64,000 nt of DNA, from assembly GCF_025336525.1 (NCBI RefSeq), contig NZ_JAOCZP010000005.1, positions 186,001 through 250,000 on the forward strand, given 5' to 3'. The notes beneath the pieces were generated by a model. That model did no database searches, was not told where the DNA came from, and saw only the letters and a program-made list of their open reading frames with translations. Positions within the stretch are counted from its first letter, which is position 1. Each line of letters starts with the position of its first letter. The position numbers and the translations under genes are program-made. The DNA comes from Chelativorans salis (GTDB taxonomy: Bacteria; Pseudomonadota; Alphaproteobacteria; Rhizobiales; Rhizobiaceae). This document shows positions 1 to 9,176 of the stretch, one piece after another.

Positions 1-1931
1 GCGCCGCCCACACCCCACACCACGCCGCCGATAGCCTGGCTGCGGGCGGTTCGCGGGCTCAAGACACGCCCGCAGTCGAACACGCTCACCACTCTTGGCA
101 CGCGAATCCGGCGCGTGGTCTGCTCGACCCGGACTTCGACGAAATGCGCCGCATAGCTATAAGTAATGAAATCCGGATAGACGGGACCGCTGGGCGCGAC
201 GTGTCCGGTGTCGATTTCCCCAAGCGCATCTCTATTCTGCCCGGGGGCGAAGGTCGCGGCCTCCACCGAAAGCTCGTCATGGTCGGCAAGAGCCAGAATC
301 TCTGCGGGAGAAGCCCCTTCCGGCGCATTCGTGCCGAGAGCATCGAGCGCCTCGCGCAGTGCCTCGCACACCGCCTCGGCGGCGGGGATCGACGAAGCAG
401 AACCCCAGGACCCGGCCGTTAGCATTTGCGGCACGCCGCGCGTATCGCCAAGGATCGCCGTCACGCTCTCCGGCGCCACATTGAGGTGGCGCGCGACAAC
501 ATTGGCGATCGCGGTGCGGATCCCCTGACCCATTTCATGGACGCCAAGGCTGATCTCGATGATGCCGTCGCGGGTTGCACGAACGCTGGCGCGATTGGGG
601 CCGCCGGAGCCGGCATAAAGGCCGATGGCGACTCCCATCCCGATCAGATCACCATTTTGGGCGACCATCGACCGGGGTTCGGGTGTTCGTCTGTCCCAGC
701 CGAACAATTCCGCTCCACGCCTGAGGCATTCGGACACGTGCCGCGAAGAGTGCGGCAGCCCATCGACAATGTCGGTGTCGGTATCGTTCAGCAGACGGAT
801 TTGCACCGGGTCCATGCCGTGCTCATAGGCGAGTTCATCGACCGCGCTCTCGATGGCGAAGGCCGTGGCATGTTCGAAGGGTGCCCGCATATAGCCGGGC
901 GTGGGTGTGTCGGTGCGCACCAGCCGAGTAAAGCTGCGGAACGCACCATAGCCGTAGTGGCGCGCGGCGGTGTCAGCATGCTCGGATTGAAAGAAGTCGT
1001 GCATGGAAGTTTGTGCATCGACATCATAAAGCGCCGCCGTGAAGCGGCCCGCGCTGTCGGCGGCGAGGCGCACGCGCTGGCGCGTGGCGGGCCGAAAGCT
1101 CGAATCGTGGAAAGTCTGCCGTCGCGGCACGACCACCTTGACCGGCCGCCCCAGCTCCCGCGCGGCGAAGGCGGTGAGAACCTGTTGCGATTGCATGGTG
1201 TTCTTCTGCCCGAAGCCGCCGCCGGTGTAAGGAGAGATGACGGTCACGTTTTCCGGCGGGATGCCCAGTTGTTCTGCAAGGCCGAACTTGCAAGCGCCGG
1301 CATTTTGCGTGCCTTCGTAGACGGTGAGGTGATCCCCGTCCCACGCAGCCACGGTTCCAATGAGCTCCATCGGGTTCTGGTGCTGGGTCGGCATGGTATA
1401 GGTCGCATCGACCTTGACCGCCGCATCCGCGTAGACCGTCTCGGCATCACCGACAACAATGTCGTCGATCGGCCAGGCCGTGGCGGCTTCGGCCTGGGGA
1501 ACAGGCTCCGCCCGCTCGCTGTCCAAAGTGGCCGCGAAGGGGTGTTCCTCATAGCTGACACGAATGCGTGATGCCGCTTCGATAGCGGATTCGAGCGTGT
1601 CGGCTACGACCAGGGCCACCGGCTGGCCGCGATAGGCGACATTGGGCGTCAAGACCGGCGAATAGCTCTGAAAGGCGAAGCCGTGCTGCATGATGAAACG
1701 CGCCGGCTGCAGGTCGCTGGTGTGCTCATGGTTCACGATCAGCCTGACGCCGTCGATGGACTGCGCTTCCGACAGGTCCATTGCCGTGATGCGGCCTCTG
1801 CCGATCGTGGCAGTTACGAAGGCCCCATACGCAACGCCGGAGGGGTTGTTGTCGGTTCCGTAGATCGCCCTGCCGCGCACCTTTTCATAGGCATCGACGC
1901 GCGGGATCTCGGCATAGGGTCCGGTGGGCAT
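1..1931 (-). CDS. paoC: Aldehyde oxidoreductase molybdopterin-binding subunit, PaoC-type (partial, off left edge)
   Basis: This is the large catalytic subunit of a periplasmic PaoABC-type molybdenum aldehyde oxidoreductase (xanthine oxidase family), which oxidises aldehydes to carboxylic acids. The ATG at 1931 follows the FAD-subunit stop by one base (TGACATG), so the two are translationally coupled. About 643 codons are visible and the frame is open to the edge. The glycine-rich GGGFGQKN signature lies near residue 235, and the segment RVVSVFDCGRVLSPRTARSQ near the visible end is typical of the molybdopterin domain. PaoC proteins have about 730 residues, so the catalytic glutamate region is outside the window. 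There is no signal peptide, as expected for a subunit exported with its Tat-bearing 2Fe-2S partner. Family assignment is firm; the substrate is inferred. Confidence 0.9.
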   Translation of the reverse strand, partial: MPTGPYAEIPRVDAYEKVRGRAIYGTDNNPSGVAYGAFVTATIGRGRITAMDLSEAQSIDGVRLIVNHEHTSDLQPARFIMQHGFAFQSYSPVLTPNVAYRGQPVALVVADTLESAIEAASRIRVSYEEHPFAATLDSERAEPVPQAEAATAWPIDDIVVGDAETVYADAAVKVDATYTMPTQHQNPMELIGTVAAWDGDHLTVYEGTQNAGACKFGLAEQLGIPPENVTVISPYTGGGFGQKNTMQSQQVLTAFAARELGRPVKVVVPRRQTFHDSSFRPATRQRVRLAADSAGRFTAALYDVDAQTSMHDFFQSEHADTAARHYGYGAFRSFTRLVRTDTPTPGYMRAPFEHATAFAIESAVDELAYEHGMDPVQIRLLNDTDTDIVDGLPHSSRHVSECLRRGAELFGWDRRTPEPRSMVAQNGDLIGMGVAIGLYAGSGGPNRASVRATRDGIIEISLGVHEMGQGIRTAIANVVARHLNVAPESVTAILGDTRGVPQMLTAGSWGSASSIPAAEAVCEALREALDALGTNAPEGASPAEILALADHDELSVEAATFAPGQNRDALGEIDTGHVAPSGPVYPDFITYSYAAHFVEVRVEQTTRRIRVPRVVSVFDCGRVLSPRTARSQAIGGVVWGVGG

Positions 1932-1932
1932 G

Positions 1933-2925
1933 TCAGGCTCTCCCGCTTGCGATGAGAAGTGCGTCTCTAACGACGTTGGCGCCAAGTTCGACCTTGAATG
2001 CGTTGTGTTCCCGGGTGACCGCATCGGCAAAGGCGATCTCGCCGACCGCACGGGCGGTCTCGGCGGTCAACGCGGTACCGATGAGCGAATGCTCGGCCTC
2101 GCGTGCGCGCCAGGGCACGGTGGCGACACCGCCGAGCGCAAGCCGTGCATCGGCGACCACGCCCGCCTCGAGGCGTACCGCCGCTGCCGCGGAGACCACC
2201 GCAAAGGCATAGGACTCGCGATCACGGATCTTGTGGTAGGTCGAGCCCCGCCCGACGGCATCGGCCGGAACACGAATCCGTATGATGATCTCGCCGGGCA
2301 TGAGAACCGTCTCCGCCTCCGGATTGTCGCCCGGCTGCCGGTGCAGATCGGAGACCGGGATCGTCCGCTCGCCATCGGGCCCGGCGACATCGACTTCCGC
2401 GTCGAAGGCGATGAGCGCCACGGCGAAATCGCCCGGATAGGTGGCGATGCAGGCGTCGGAGCCGCCAAAGAGCGCGTGGCCGCGATTAAGTCCCTCGATC
2501 GCCGAACATCCAGACCCAGGCGACCGCTTGTTGCAGGCGAAGGGTTCGCCGTGACGGAAATAGGCGCAGCGGGTCTGCTGCAACAGATTGCCGCCGAGAC
2601 TGGCCATGTTGCGCAGCTGCTGTGAGGCGGCCTTCCACAGCGCCTCGGAAAGGGCTGGAAACTCATCGGCCAGACGGGGATCTGCGGCGACATCACTCAT
2701 CCGTGCAAGGGCGCCGAACACCAACTCGTCGCCGGACGTGTCGATGGTCGAGAGTTCCGCAAGACCGTTGATGTCGACGATCCGCTCCGGCCGCTCGACG
2801 TCCAGCTTCATGAGGTCATAGAGCGTCGTCCCGCCAGCCAACAACCGCGTGCCTTCGCCGCCTTCGGCAAAGGTGGCGATGGCCGAGTCAAGGGAGGCAG
2901 GCCGGGCATAGGAGAATGACTGCAT
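1933..2925 (-). CDS. paoB: Aldehyde oxidoreductase FAD-binding subunit, PaoB-type
   Basis: A 330-residue FAD-binding subunit of the molybdenum aldehyde oxidoreductase, homologous to E. coli PaoB/YagS. It carries electrons from the 2Fe-2S clusters through FAD to the acceptor. The N-terminal region has the PCMH-type FAD pocket (LLAGGTTLYDLMKLDV near residue 30 and ASLGGNLLQQTRC near residue 110). A cysteine-rich stretch around residues 115-140 (CAYFRH, CNKRSPGSGC) matches the extra 4Fe-4S loop typical of PaoB. Length is normal. It sits in the order 2Fe-2S, FAD, Mo subunit with gaps of a few bases or less, so it is one operon. Confidence 0.93.
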   Translation of the reverse strand: MQSFSYARPASLDSAIATFAEGGEGTRLLAGGTTLYDLMKLDVERPERIVDINGLAELSTIDTSGDELVFGALARMSDVAADPRLADEFPALSEALWKAASQQLRNMASLGGNLLQQTRCAYFRHGEPFACNKRSPGSGCSAIEGLNRGHALFGGSDACIATYPGDFAVALIAFDAEVDVAGPDGERTIPVSDLHRQPGDNPEAETVLMPGEIIIRIRVPADAVGRGSTYHKIRDRESYAFAVVSAAAAVRLEAGVVADARLALGGVATVPWRAREAEHSLIGTALTAETARAVGEIAFADAVTREHNAFKVELGANVVRDALLIASGRA

Positions 2926-2928
2926 TGC

Positions 2929-3561
2929 TTAGCCCTCCATCACCTGCGCTGCGTTACGAATTGCGGCGACGATGCCGGGATAGGCGCCGCAACGGCATAT
3001 GTTGCCACTCATGTACTCGCGGATTTCAGCTTCGCTGCCGGCATGGCCTTCATGGACACAGGCGACTGCAGCCATGATCTGCCCCGGCGTGCAGTAGCCG
3101 CATTGCAGGGCATCGTGATCGATGAAGGCCTGTTGCATCGGATGCAACGCTTCATCGTCGCCGAGCCCCTCGATGGTCGTGATTTCCCGATCCGCCACCT
3201 GCGCGGCCAGTGTCAGGCAAGATGCCACCCGCCTGCCGTCGACATGCACCGTACAGGCCCCGCACTGGCCGTGGTCACAGCCCTTCTTGGTGCCGGTAAG
3301 TCCGATGGTCTCGCGAAGCGCGTCGAGAAGCGATGTGCGCGGATCCAGGTCAATATCCTGCGTCACGCCATTGACCGCAAAGGAGACCAGAACCCGCGGC
3401 AGGAACGCCGCGGGCGCCGCGGGCGTGGTCTCCTGAGCCATGGCTGGCGTCTTCAAGCCAAACGCCGCCAACGCCCCTACGGCCGAACCGCTGGCCAGAA
3501 CGGCACGACGGGTGATGGACCAAGGCCGTTTTTCTATCGTCCGCTTGCGGTCGTCGCTCAT
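2929..3561 (-). CDS. paoA: Aldehyde oxidoreductase 2Fe-2S subunit with Tat signal, PaoA-type
   Basis: A 210-residue 2Fe-2S subunit, PaoA/YagT type. A twin-arginine leader (SITRRAVLASG, Arg18-Arg19) followed by a hydrophobic stretch and an AMA cleavage region shows Tat export, which would carry the assembled enzyme to the periplasm. The plant-type cluster motif CDHGQCGAC with its later Cys and the second cluster motifs CGYCTPGQ and CRCGAYPG are all intact. The ATG at 3561 is preceded by AAAGGAC. It is the first paoABC subunit gene and follows an SDR gene on the same strand by about 40 bases, so all four may be co-transcribed. Confidence 0.93.
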   Translation of the reverse strand: MSDDRKRTIEKRPWSITRRAVLASGSAVGALAAFGLKTPAMAQETTPAAPAAFLPRVLVSFAVNGVTQDIDLDPRTSLLDALRETIGLTGTKKGCDHGQCGACTVHVDGRRVASCLTLAAQVADREITTIEGLGDDEALHPMQQAFIDHDALQCGYCTPGQIMAAVACVHEGHAGSEAEIREYMSGNICRCGAYPGIVAAIRNAAQVMEG

Positions 3562-3599
3562 GAAACGTCCTTTCGTCGCGTCTTCGTTGAAGCCTGCGG

Positions 3600-4349
3600 T
3601 CAGGCTGGGTTGATGAGACTAAACACTTTCTCGAAATTGCCGGTCTGCTCCGCTGTCCGCTGGAGTATCACCCGCTTCACCAGCACCTCGTCGGGCGTGG
3701 GTGTGGCGCACAGAAGCTCGATCGCTTCACTGACGAAATCAGCAAGCGGCATCGCGTGCGGTAGCTTCGACTGTCCGGGCGTGAGCTCGGTCGCGACAAG
3801 CGGCGGCGCAATCTCCACGACCTTTACGCTCGTGCCACGCATTTGGTGCCGGATGGATTGGGTCCAGGAATGGATAGCCGCTTTCGTAGCGCTGTAGGCG
3901 GGTGCATCGGCACGCGGCACGAAGGCCAAACCGGAAGAAACCGTCACCAACGCGGCCGACTCCTTGGCCCGGAGATGCGGGAGCAGCGCTGCGGTCAACC
4001 GGATCGGACCGAGCAGATTGGTCGCAATGGCCCGTTCAGGCACCTCGAGGTCGACAGGATCCGCGACGAGTTCTTCGTAGTTCATGATGCCGGCGTTGTG
4101 TATGACAACATTGATCTCGGGACGCTCGCGCAACAGTGTCGCCGCAAACTCCTCGATCGCCACAGAATCCGAAACATCGAGCTGATCGCCGGACATGCCG
4201 GGATTGGCATCCAGTGTCTCCTCCAGCGACCGACTGTTCCGCCCGGTAATGATCAGGTTGCTTCCCCGTGCGGCCAAGGCTTCGGCGAGACCGCGGCCGA
4301 TACCGGAATTTCCGCCGGTGAGAAGGATCGTTGCTTCTGAAAAATCCAA
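3600..4349 (-). CDS. SDR family oxidoreductase (DltE-like)
   Basis: A short-chain dehydrogenase/reductase of about 249 residues. The Rossmann motif TGGNSGIG and the NNAG-equivalent HNAGIMN precede the catalytic Tyr-x3-Lys in YSATKAAIH. I place the start at a TTG at 4349 because GGAG lies six bases upstream; an in-frame TTG at 4361 has no visible ribosome site. It lies directly upstream of paoA on the same strand and divergent from an AraC-type regulator stub, with the 41-bp CTTGCC element between them. This suggests it heads an SDR-paoABC operon controlled from that element. NAD(P) use follows from the family; the substrate is unknown. Confidence 0.85.
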   Translation of the reverse strand: MDFSEATILLTGGNSGIGRGLAEALAARGSNLIITGRNSRSLEETLDANPGMSGDQLDVSDSVAIEEFAATLLRERPEINVVIHNAGIMNYEELVADPVDLEVPERAIATNLLGPIRLTAALLPHLRAKESAALVTVSSGLAFVPRADAPAYSATKAAIHSWTQSIRHQMRGTSVKVVEIAPPLVATELTPGQSKLPHAMPLADFVSEAIELLCATPTPDEVLVKRVILQRTAEQTGNFEKVFSLINPA

Positions 4350-4435
4350 GTCACTCTCCAAGCAGCGTAAGAAACGCGATGCGGTCCCGGCCGCGGTGAT
4401 TTCAGTGGCTTTTCATATCAACTTGCCGGCGCCCG

Positions 4436-4476
4436 GACTTGCCAACACCTGCGCAAAACTTGCCTCATCCTGCGGG
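4436..4476 (+). promoter_or_regulatory. Putative AraC-type operator, copy A
   Basis: A 41-bp element with two CTTGCC half-sites at 4438-4443 and 4459-4464, spaced exactly 21 bp, with TGCGCAAAA between them and CTGCGGG at the end. Near-identical copies lie at 9077-9117 and 14472-14512. All three have the same orientation relative to an adjacent AraC-type gene and lie 56-59 nt from its start. Direct repeats two helical turns apart fit binding by an AraC-family protein. Here the neighbouring regulator is a stub, so control of the divergent SDR-paoABC genes may now come from a paralog. Confidence 0.65.
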
Positions 4477-4533
4477 TGGCTGGCGCCTGTCGGTCGCCAT
4501 GCTAAATTCGAGCCAATGCGCAGTCGGAGGCAC

Positions 4534-4620
4534 GTGCACGCGCTCAAACAGGCTGTCCTGGCTTACGCCGGCCGACATGCAAACCGCGACGGCTTGGCGT
4601 TGACGCCGGTGCCGGGCCTG
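4534..4620 (+). pseudogene. Truncated AraC-family regulator (N-terminal stub)
   Basis: From a GTG at 4534 (GGAGG just upstream) the translation reads VHALKQAVLAYAGRHANRDG and continues to TPVPGL. This matches the N-termini of the AraC regulators at 9177 and 13480-14415 almost residue for residue. Similarity stops abruptly at 4620 after about 29 codons, where the paralogs continue for another 275 residues. The rest of the gene is gone and the following 120 bases lead straight to the stop of the convergent molybdoenzyme gene. It is a deletion remnant whose operator is still intact. Confidence 0.7.
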
Positions 4621-4738
4621 CAGCGGCCCTGGCGGTCGTTTCGCCGTAGAGTGAAGGTATCCCTCCGGTTTTCGCGGTGGTCGCCCGCTACTCAGGCAGC
4701 CGCGCCGAAGACCATCGATGGACTGTGACCCTCTGGAT

Positions 4739-6958
4739 TCACGCGTTGAGCGCCTCCAGCACGCGCTCCGGCAGGAACGGATAGTGCCTGAGCCGCACGC
4801 CGCCGGTAAGCCGCGCCACCGCGTTGGCGATTGCCGGACCAACTGGCGGCAGGCCGACTTGGCCCATGCCTCCGACCGGACTCCCGAGCGTTGGCACCAC
4901 GGCCACCTCTATGTCCGGCGCTTCGGACATGCGTATCACCCGGTAGGTGTCGAAGTTTCCTTCCTGCACCTCGCCATCGATGATGTTGATTTGCTCGAAC
5001 AGCGCGTGGCTGGTCCCGTTCGTGATGCCGACGATCATCATACCTTCGATGTGGAGCGGTTGGATTGCGACTCCCGGATCCACCGCGCACCAGACCTTGT
5101 GCACCCGGATCATGCCCGTTTGCAGGTTGAGCGAAACCTCGGCGACTTGGGCGCAATGGGTGCCAAAGGCGTCGGAATAGGCGACGCCTACCGCCCGGCC
5201 ATCGCGCTCGCGATCCCATTCCGCCATCTTCGCGACGGTTTCGACGACCTTGCGGGCGCGCGGCTGGTCCCGCAGGAGCTCGAGCCGAAGCTGTACAGGA
5301 TCGGCGCCCTTGGCCGCCGCAACTTCGTCGAGGACGCATTCGATGCCGAACCTGGTATATCCGACCCCGACTGCGAACCAGAATCCGATGTCCAGGCCAT
5401 TGTTTTGGCGGATATAGTCGATCCGGTGCGCGGGGACCGCATAGTTAAAATGCGCGCCCTCGGTCACGACGTCGTCATGTCCGCCCTGGCTCTCGAACAG
5501 ATCGGGCATTGTCCGGGCGAAAATCGAATCCGCCACGATGCGATGCCGCCAACCGACGATATTCCCGTCATCATCGAGCCCGACCTGAATGTGCTGCGCC
5601 TCGAGAGGCCTGAACTTGTCGTGCCGGACGTCGTCTTCGCGGCTCCAGATGACCTTGACCGGGCGGCCTTCCGCCTCCCTTGCCAGTGACACCGCATCGA
5701 CGATGAAGTCTGCCTCGGCTTTGCGGCCGAAACCGCCGCCAAGCAGGGTCGTGTTCACCTTGACTTTATCGGGCGTGGTGCCGACCACCTCCGCGGCAAA
5801 GCCCTGAGTGCCCGTCGGGCCTTGCGTCGGAGCCCAGATTTCCACGGTATCGCCGGTCACGAGCGCCGTAGCGTTCATCGGTTCCATGGTCGCGTGGTAG
5901 ACGAGGTCGCTCATGTAATCGGCCTCGATGACCGTGGCGGCACCAGTAACGGCCGCTTCCGCATCGCTTTCTGCGAACGCCTCGACGCCAGCTTGGGAGA
6001 GGTCGCGCCCGACGCTGCGATACTGTTCCAGTAGCCGGTCGCTCGTGTAGGCGCGGACCCGCGATGACGTGCTCCACGTCACATTGAGCAGGTCCTTGGC
6101 CCGCGTCGTTGCCTCCACTGTCTCGCCGATGATTCCGACGCCGTAGGACAGTGGAACGATATGCGTGACGCCCGACACGGCTCTGGCTTCCGCGTCGTCA
6201 ATAACCTCCGGTCGTTCTCCCTGGACGGGTGCCCGCAATACCGCGCCGTAAAGCATGTCTGGAAGCTGCACGTCCATTCCATAGATCGCGGTGCCGTCGA
6301 CCTTCGAGGGTACGTCGACGCGCGGGATGTCGCGTCTGCCGATGTATCGCCACTGGTCGCTCGGCTTCAGATCGGCCTCGGTCGCCTGCGGCAGCGGATC
6401 GGGAAGTGCACCGTTCGCGGCGATCTCGCCAAAGCTGAGTGAGCGTCCTGACTGAGCATGTACGACTCTGCTGGTTTCGGTCGCGAGCTCGCTTACGGGG
6501 ACATTCAACATGTCGGCACCGCTCGCCAAAATCACCTTGCGCGTCTGAGCTCCAATCAGCCGCAACAAATCATAATAGCCTCGCGTGGATTCACTGCCGC
6601 CCGTGAGCTGGATGCCATAGAAGCCGGGATTGCCGTAGCTCTCCGCGTCGGACGGCGCCTGGACGATCCGAACGCTGTCCCAATCAGCATCCATGTCCTC
6701 GGCGATGAGCAGCGGCAGCGTCGTCATGATGCCTTGGCCCATCTCGGAAGCAGGCGACATGATGGTCACCATGCCATCGCCCGCGATGGTCACCCAGGCA
6801 TTCGGGCGATAATTGCCCTTAACGGCTGGTGCCACCGCGGCGCCCGAGGCATCCCGGAGCAGACCGCCGAACGCGACCGCGACGCCGAGGCTGCCTGCCG
6901 TGATAAGGAAGCTGCGCCGCGAGAGCGCGTAGCTGTGCAGCTGCACTGTCTTGGTCAT
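4739..6958 (-). CDS. Molybdopterin-binding oxidoreductase, IorB-type, with Tat signal
   Basis: A 739-residue single-chain molybdopterin subunit of the isoquinoline 1-oxidoreductase beta / Tat-exported aldehyde dehydrogenase type. The N-terminus has a twin-arginine leader (ALSRRSFLITAGSLG). The Mo-pterin signatures GQGIMTTLP near residue 80 and GGGFGRKAEADF near residue 410 are present. It pairs with the 2Fe-2S subunit at 6962 and the cytochrome c at 7436, the usual three-gene set delivering electrons to the periplasmic respiratory chain. Oddity: in the C-terminal motif normally GxGExGLPP, this protein reads GMGQVGLPP, so the catalytic glutamate position (residue 700, codon CAA at 4859-4861) is Gln. 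The enzyme may therefore be inactive or altered. Family assignment is firm; the natural substrate is unknown. Confidence 0.9.
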   Translation of the reverse strand: MTKTVQLHSYALSRRSFLITAGSLGVAVAFGGLLRDASGAAVAPAVKGNYRPNAWVTIAGDGMVTIMSPASEMGQGIMTTLPLLIAEDMDADWDSVRIVQAPSDAESYGNPGFYGIQLTGGSESTRGYYDLLRLIGAQTRKVILASGADMLNVPVSELATETSRVVHAQSGRSLSFGEIAANGALPDPLPQATEADLKPSDQWRYIGRRDIPRVDVPSKVDGTAIYGMDVQLPDMLYGAVLRAPVQGERPEVIDDAEARAVSGVTHIVPLSYGVGIIGETVEATTRAKDLLNVTWSTSSRVRAYTSDRLLEQYRSVGRDLSQAGVEAFAESDAEAAVTGAATVIEADYMSDLVYHATMEPMNATALVTGDTVEIWAPTQGPTGTQGFAAEVVGTTPDKVKVNTTLLGGGFGRKAEADFIVDAVSLAREAEGRPVKVIWSREDDVRHDKFRPLEAQHIQVGLDDDGNIVGWRHRIVADSIFARTMPDLFESQGGHDDVVTEGAHFNYAVPAHRIDYIRQNNGLDIGFWFAVGVGYTRFGIECVLDEVAAAKGADPVQLRLELLRDQPRARKVVETVAKMAEWDRERDGRAVGVAYSDAFGTHCAQVAEVSLNLQTGMIRVHKVWCAVDPGVAIQPLHIEGMMIVGITNGTSHALFEQINIIDGEVQEGNFDTYRVIRMSEAPDIEVAVVPTLGSPVGGMGQVGLPPVGPAIANAVARLTGGVRLRHYPFLPERVLEALNA

Positions 6959-6961
6959 GTC

Positions 6962-7414
6962 TCAGGCCTCCTGTGCGGCGCGCTGAATGGCGCTGATGAT
7001 GCGCACATAGGTTCCGCAGCGGCAGATATTGCCGTCCATGTGTTCGATGATCTGCTCGCGCGTGGGATTGGGGTTGCTCTCAAGGAGAGCCGCTGCCTGC
7101 ATGATCTGCCCGGACTGGCAATAGCCGCATTGCGGCACCTGCTCGGCGATCCACGCTTTCTGCAGCGGATGACTGGCGTCCGGCGACAGCCCCTCGATCG
7201 TCGTCACTTCCCTGCCGGCGACATCCTCAAGCCAGGTCACGCAGGAGCGCGTCGGCGCGCCGTCGACATGAACGGTACAGGCGCCACATTGCGCGATGCC
7301 GCAACCGAACTTGGTGCCGGTGAGCTTCAGGTGCTCCCGGATTACCCACAGAAGCGGTGTGTCGGGCTCGGCGGCGACATCGACCGCGCGCCCGTTGATC
7401 GTAAACGCTGTCAT
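6962..7414 (-). CDS. (2Fe-2S)-binding protein, IorA-type
   Basis: A 150-residue two-cluster 2Fe-2S protein. It has [15 protein letters not shown] with the follow-on Cys, then CGYCQSGQ and CRCGTYVRI, so all eight ligands are present. It has no export signal and would ride through the Tat system with the IorB-type partner, whose ATG at 6958 lies just beyond this stop. GGGAG lies upstream of the ATG. Length is normal for the family. It passes electrons from the molybdenum centre to the neighbouring cytochrome c. Confidence 0.92.
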   Translation of the reverse strand: MTAFTINGRAVDVAAEPDTPLLWVIREHLKLTGTKFGCGIAQCGACTVHVDGAPTRSCVTWLEDVAGREVTTIEGLSPDASHPLQKAWIAEQVPQCGYCQSGQIMQAAALLESNPNPTREQIIEHMDGNICRCGTYVRIISAIQRAAQEA

Positions 7415-7435
7415 GAATGCTTCTCCCTCATCAGG

Positions 7436-7864
7436 CTACTGGCTTTCGAGATAGGCGATGATTGCTGCGCGCTGGTCTGCATCAGGGACGGCGACAGTCA
7501 TCCGTGCGCCTGAAACCATCTCGCGCGGTGCTGCGAGAAAAGTGTCGAGCAGCTGATTGTCCCAAACGATCCCGGAATCCCGCATCGCGTCCGAATAGCG
7601 GGCACCTTCTATGCTCCCGGCAGCGCGGCCGATGACGCCCGACAGATGCGGCCCGATCCTGTTCCGACCAGCCTCCGTGCTGTGACAGCCGCCGCAACGC
7701 TGCTGGAACAGCCGTTCGCCGTCTGCTTGCTGGGCGGTGGCCGCAACGGGTGCGAATAAACCTGCAGTCACCGCGAAAACGGCCAACGGCGCACATACTC
7801 GCCACCGAACGGCGGCTCGGTTGCAAGGGAAAAGGGCTTGGTCAGGGGGCAAAGTCGAGTTCAT
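7436..7864 (-). CDS. Secreted class I cytochrome c
   Basis: A 142-residue cytochrome c. A hydrophobic export signal near residues 25-45 (ending ATAQQ) is followed by the haem-attachment motif CGGCH. The downstream methionine ligand is probably in the ARMTVAVPD segment. It is the first gene of the cytochrome c, 2Fe-2S and molybdopterin set on the minus strand, with about 20 bases to the next gene. Such cytochromes accept electrons from IorAB-type periplasmic dehydrogenases. It resembles mitochondrial-type c rather than a multi-haem protein. Confidence 0.88.
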   Translation of the reverse strand: MNSTLPPDQALFPCNRAAVRWRVCAPLAVFAVTAGLFAPVAATAQQADGERLFQQRCGGCHSTEAGRNRIGPHLSGVIGRAAGSIEGARYSDAMRDSGIVWDNQLLDTFLAAPREMVSGARMTVAVPDADQRAAIIAYLESQ

Positions 7865-8149
7865 GGGACCACCTCTTCAGGATCGCCCAACAATAGAAAT
7901 AGTGGTGCAGACGAACCATGCTGCAACGTCCGTTTTCCCTTCGCGATCGTCCGGACGAGCTGCTCGCCGCTCTGTAAGGATCAGAGGTGTCACCGAGCAT
8001 TCCGCCCAAATGCAGCGATCGCGCGAGTAGTTGTGGCAAGCGGGCTATTCTTGAAAAGTCGCATAGTGGTGAGTTTCCTTTGCTTCGGTGGAACAATTGG
8101 AAAGTCACACTTCTCCACTTCCTCGTTCTGCGTCTCCAGCAGGTTCAGC

Positions 8150-8618
8150 GGTACCATCGTCACGCGACTTCCTCTGCGAGGTAGTCGGAGGAAGGCGGGC
8201 GTCCGCAGTGCCCGTTCGATCAAAGCATGCTCCCACTCATGGTCATGGAACTGCAGGAGAATGGGCATCCAGGTGTCCGCCGGCAGATCGGCCGGCATCT
8301 GGTTGAGCGCGAGGCTTTGGCCGCCTCTCGCATTTCCACCTGCGTCCCCAGCACCGCCGCAAGCCGCCGCAACGCCGCGCATTTCGGACCGGACCCCAGG
8401 ATCACAAGCCGAAGCGAGGGAATGTAGGATCGCTCGTGTAGGAGCCAGACCTGTGTCCCGACGGCGACGGCAAGGCGGCTGGCTTGCGCCTCGCTATTTT
8501 CGAGGCTGCGCGCCAGCAAGGCACGGTTCGGCGCCGGATCGATCAATATGTTGAGGCGCGAGCCACACAGCAGGCGGAAATCGATGAATGGAGAAGCCGT
8601 GCCATAATATAGCAGCAT
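8150..8618 (-). pseudogene. XdhC-family molybdoenzyme maturation factor, frameshifted remnant
   Basis: The minus strand encodes XdhC/CoxI-type sequence in two frames. One reads WLLHERSYIPSLRLVILGSG, the start of the Rossmann part. After a frame change near 8335 the other reads FHDHEWEHALIERALRTPAF, the conserved HDHE block. The N-terminus is missing and the C-terminal YIGALGSR-type motif is garbled. XdhC proteins insert sulfurated Mo cofactor into xanthine-oxidase-family enzymes, so this fits as the lost chaperone of the flanking molybdoenzymes. It cannot make a functional protein as read. Confidence 0.6.
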
Positions 8619-8677
8619 ATAGCAGCCTCACTCCCCCTGATGTGCCCGCGGCGGCTGCCTGATTCGCCAGTTCGGCA

Positions 8678-8965
8678 TCAAGGCAATTGTCGGCTATGTC
8701 GCCGATCTTGGTGCCGTCCCGCCCGACCGCCGCGCCACACCGCCGCGGGCGCATCAGCGGGAGATGAGCCACTGGCGAAGACAGACGCGGCCACGACCGC
8801 GGCGCCGCCTTCGAGCGCGCTCCTGCGGGACATCGGGAGGAAGCCCAGATGATCAATGCGGCCTTCGCCTTTCTTACCGGGTGCCGGGGCGTCGTCACTC
8901 TCGGTCATAGCAGCGGTACTTTCTGCTCCATCTACTCTGGGTTTCGGGTCAACGATGGGGCTCAT
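8678..8965 (-). pseudogene. N-terminal remnant of a Tat-exported protein
   Basis: The translation contains LPMSRRSALEGGAAVVAASV, a good twin-arginine leader, preceded by about 45 polar residues. After an ADAPAA cleavage region the frame breaks up. A second minus frame continues with RDGTKIGDIADNCLDAELAN before running into the XdhC remnant. I do not recognise the mature protein. Its position suggests a lost exported enzyme of the molybdoenzyme cluster. Confidence 0.35.
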
Positions 8966-9076
8966 GCAGATGTGGTTCGCCGGTCAGCACGGCTCCGTCC
9001 GCTACTGAGCGCGGTAACGGGCAACGCGCCTAACAATACTTGATCTGCCTTATTCATACTCGCGCCAGGGCGCCCT

Positions 9077-9117
9077 GGCTTGCCCAAGACTGCGCAAAAT
9101 TTGCCTTATTCTGCGGG
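9077..9117 (+). promoter_or_regulatory. Putative AraC-type operator, copy B
   Basis: Second copy of the 41-bp element. CTTGCC at 9079 and TTTGCC at 9100 are spaced 21 bp with TGCGCAAAA between them and CTGCGGG at the end. It ends 59 nt before the GTG start of the intact AraC gene at 9177 and lies between that gene and the decayed minus-strand XdhC/Tat remnants. The conserved distance to the regulator suggests autoregulation plus control of the divergent unit. Confidence 0.65.
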
Positions 9118-9176
9118 ACCACTGATTCTTCTTCACTGTGATGTTAGATGTTGTGGTGTCCTGCAGGAGCCAACGC

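Noticed and set aside
426-1571. A 381-codon plus-strand frame over the molybdopterin subunit.
   Set aside because: The minus strand has clear PaoC motifs continuous to the left edge; the plus frame has no family features.
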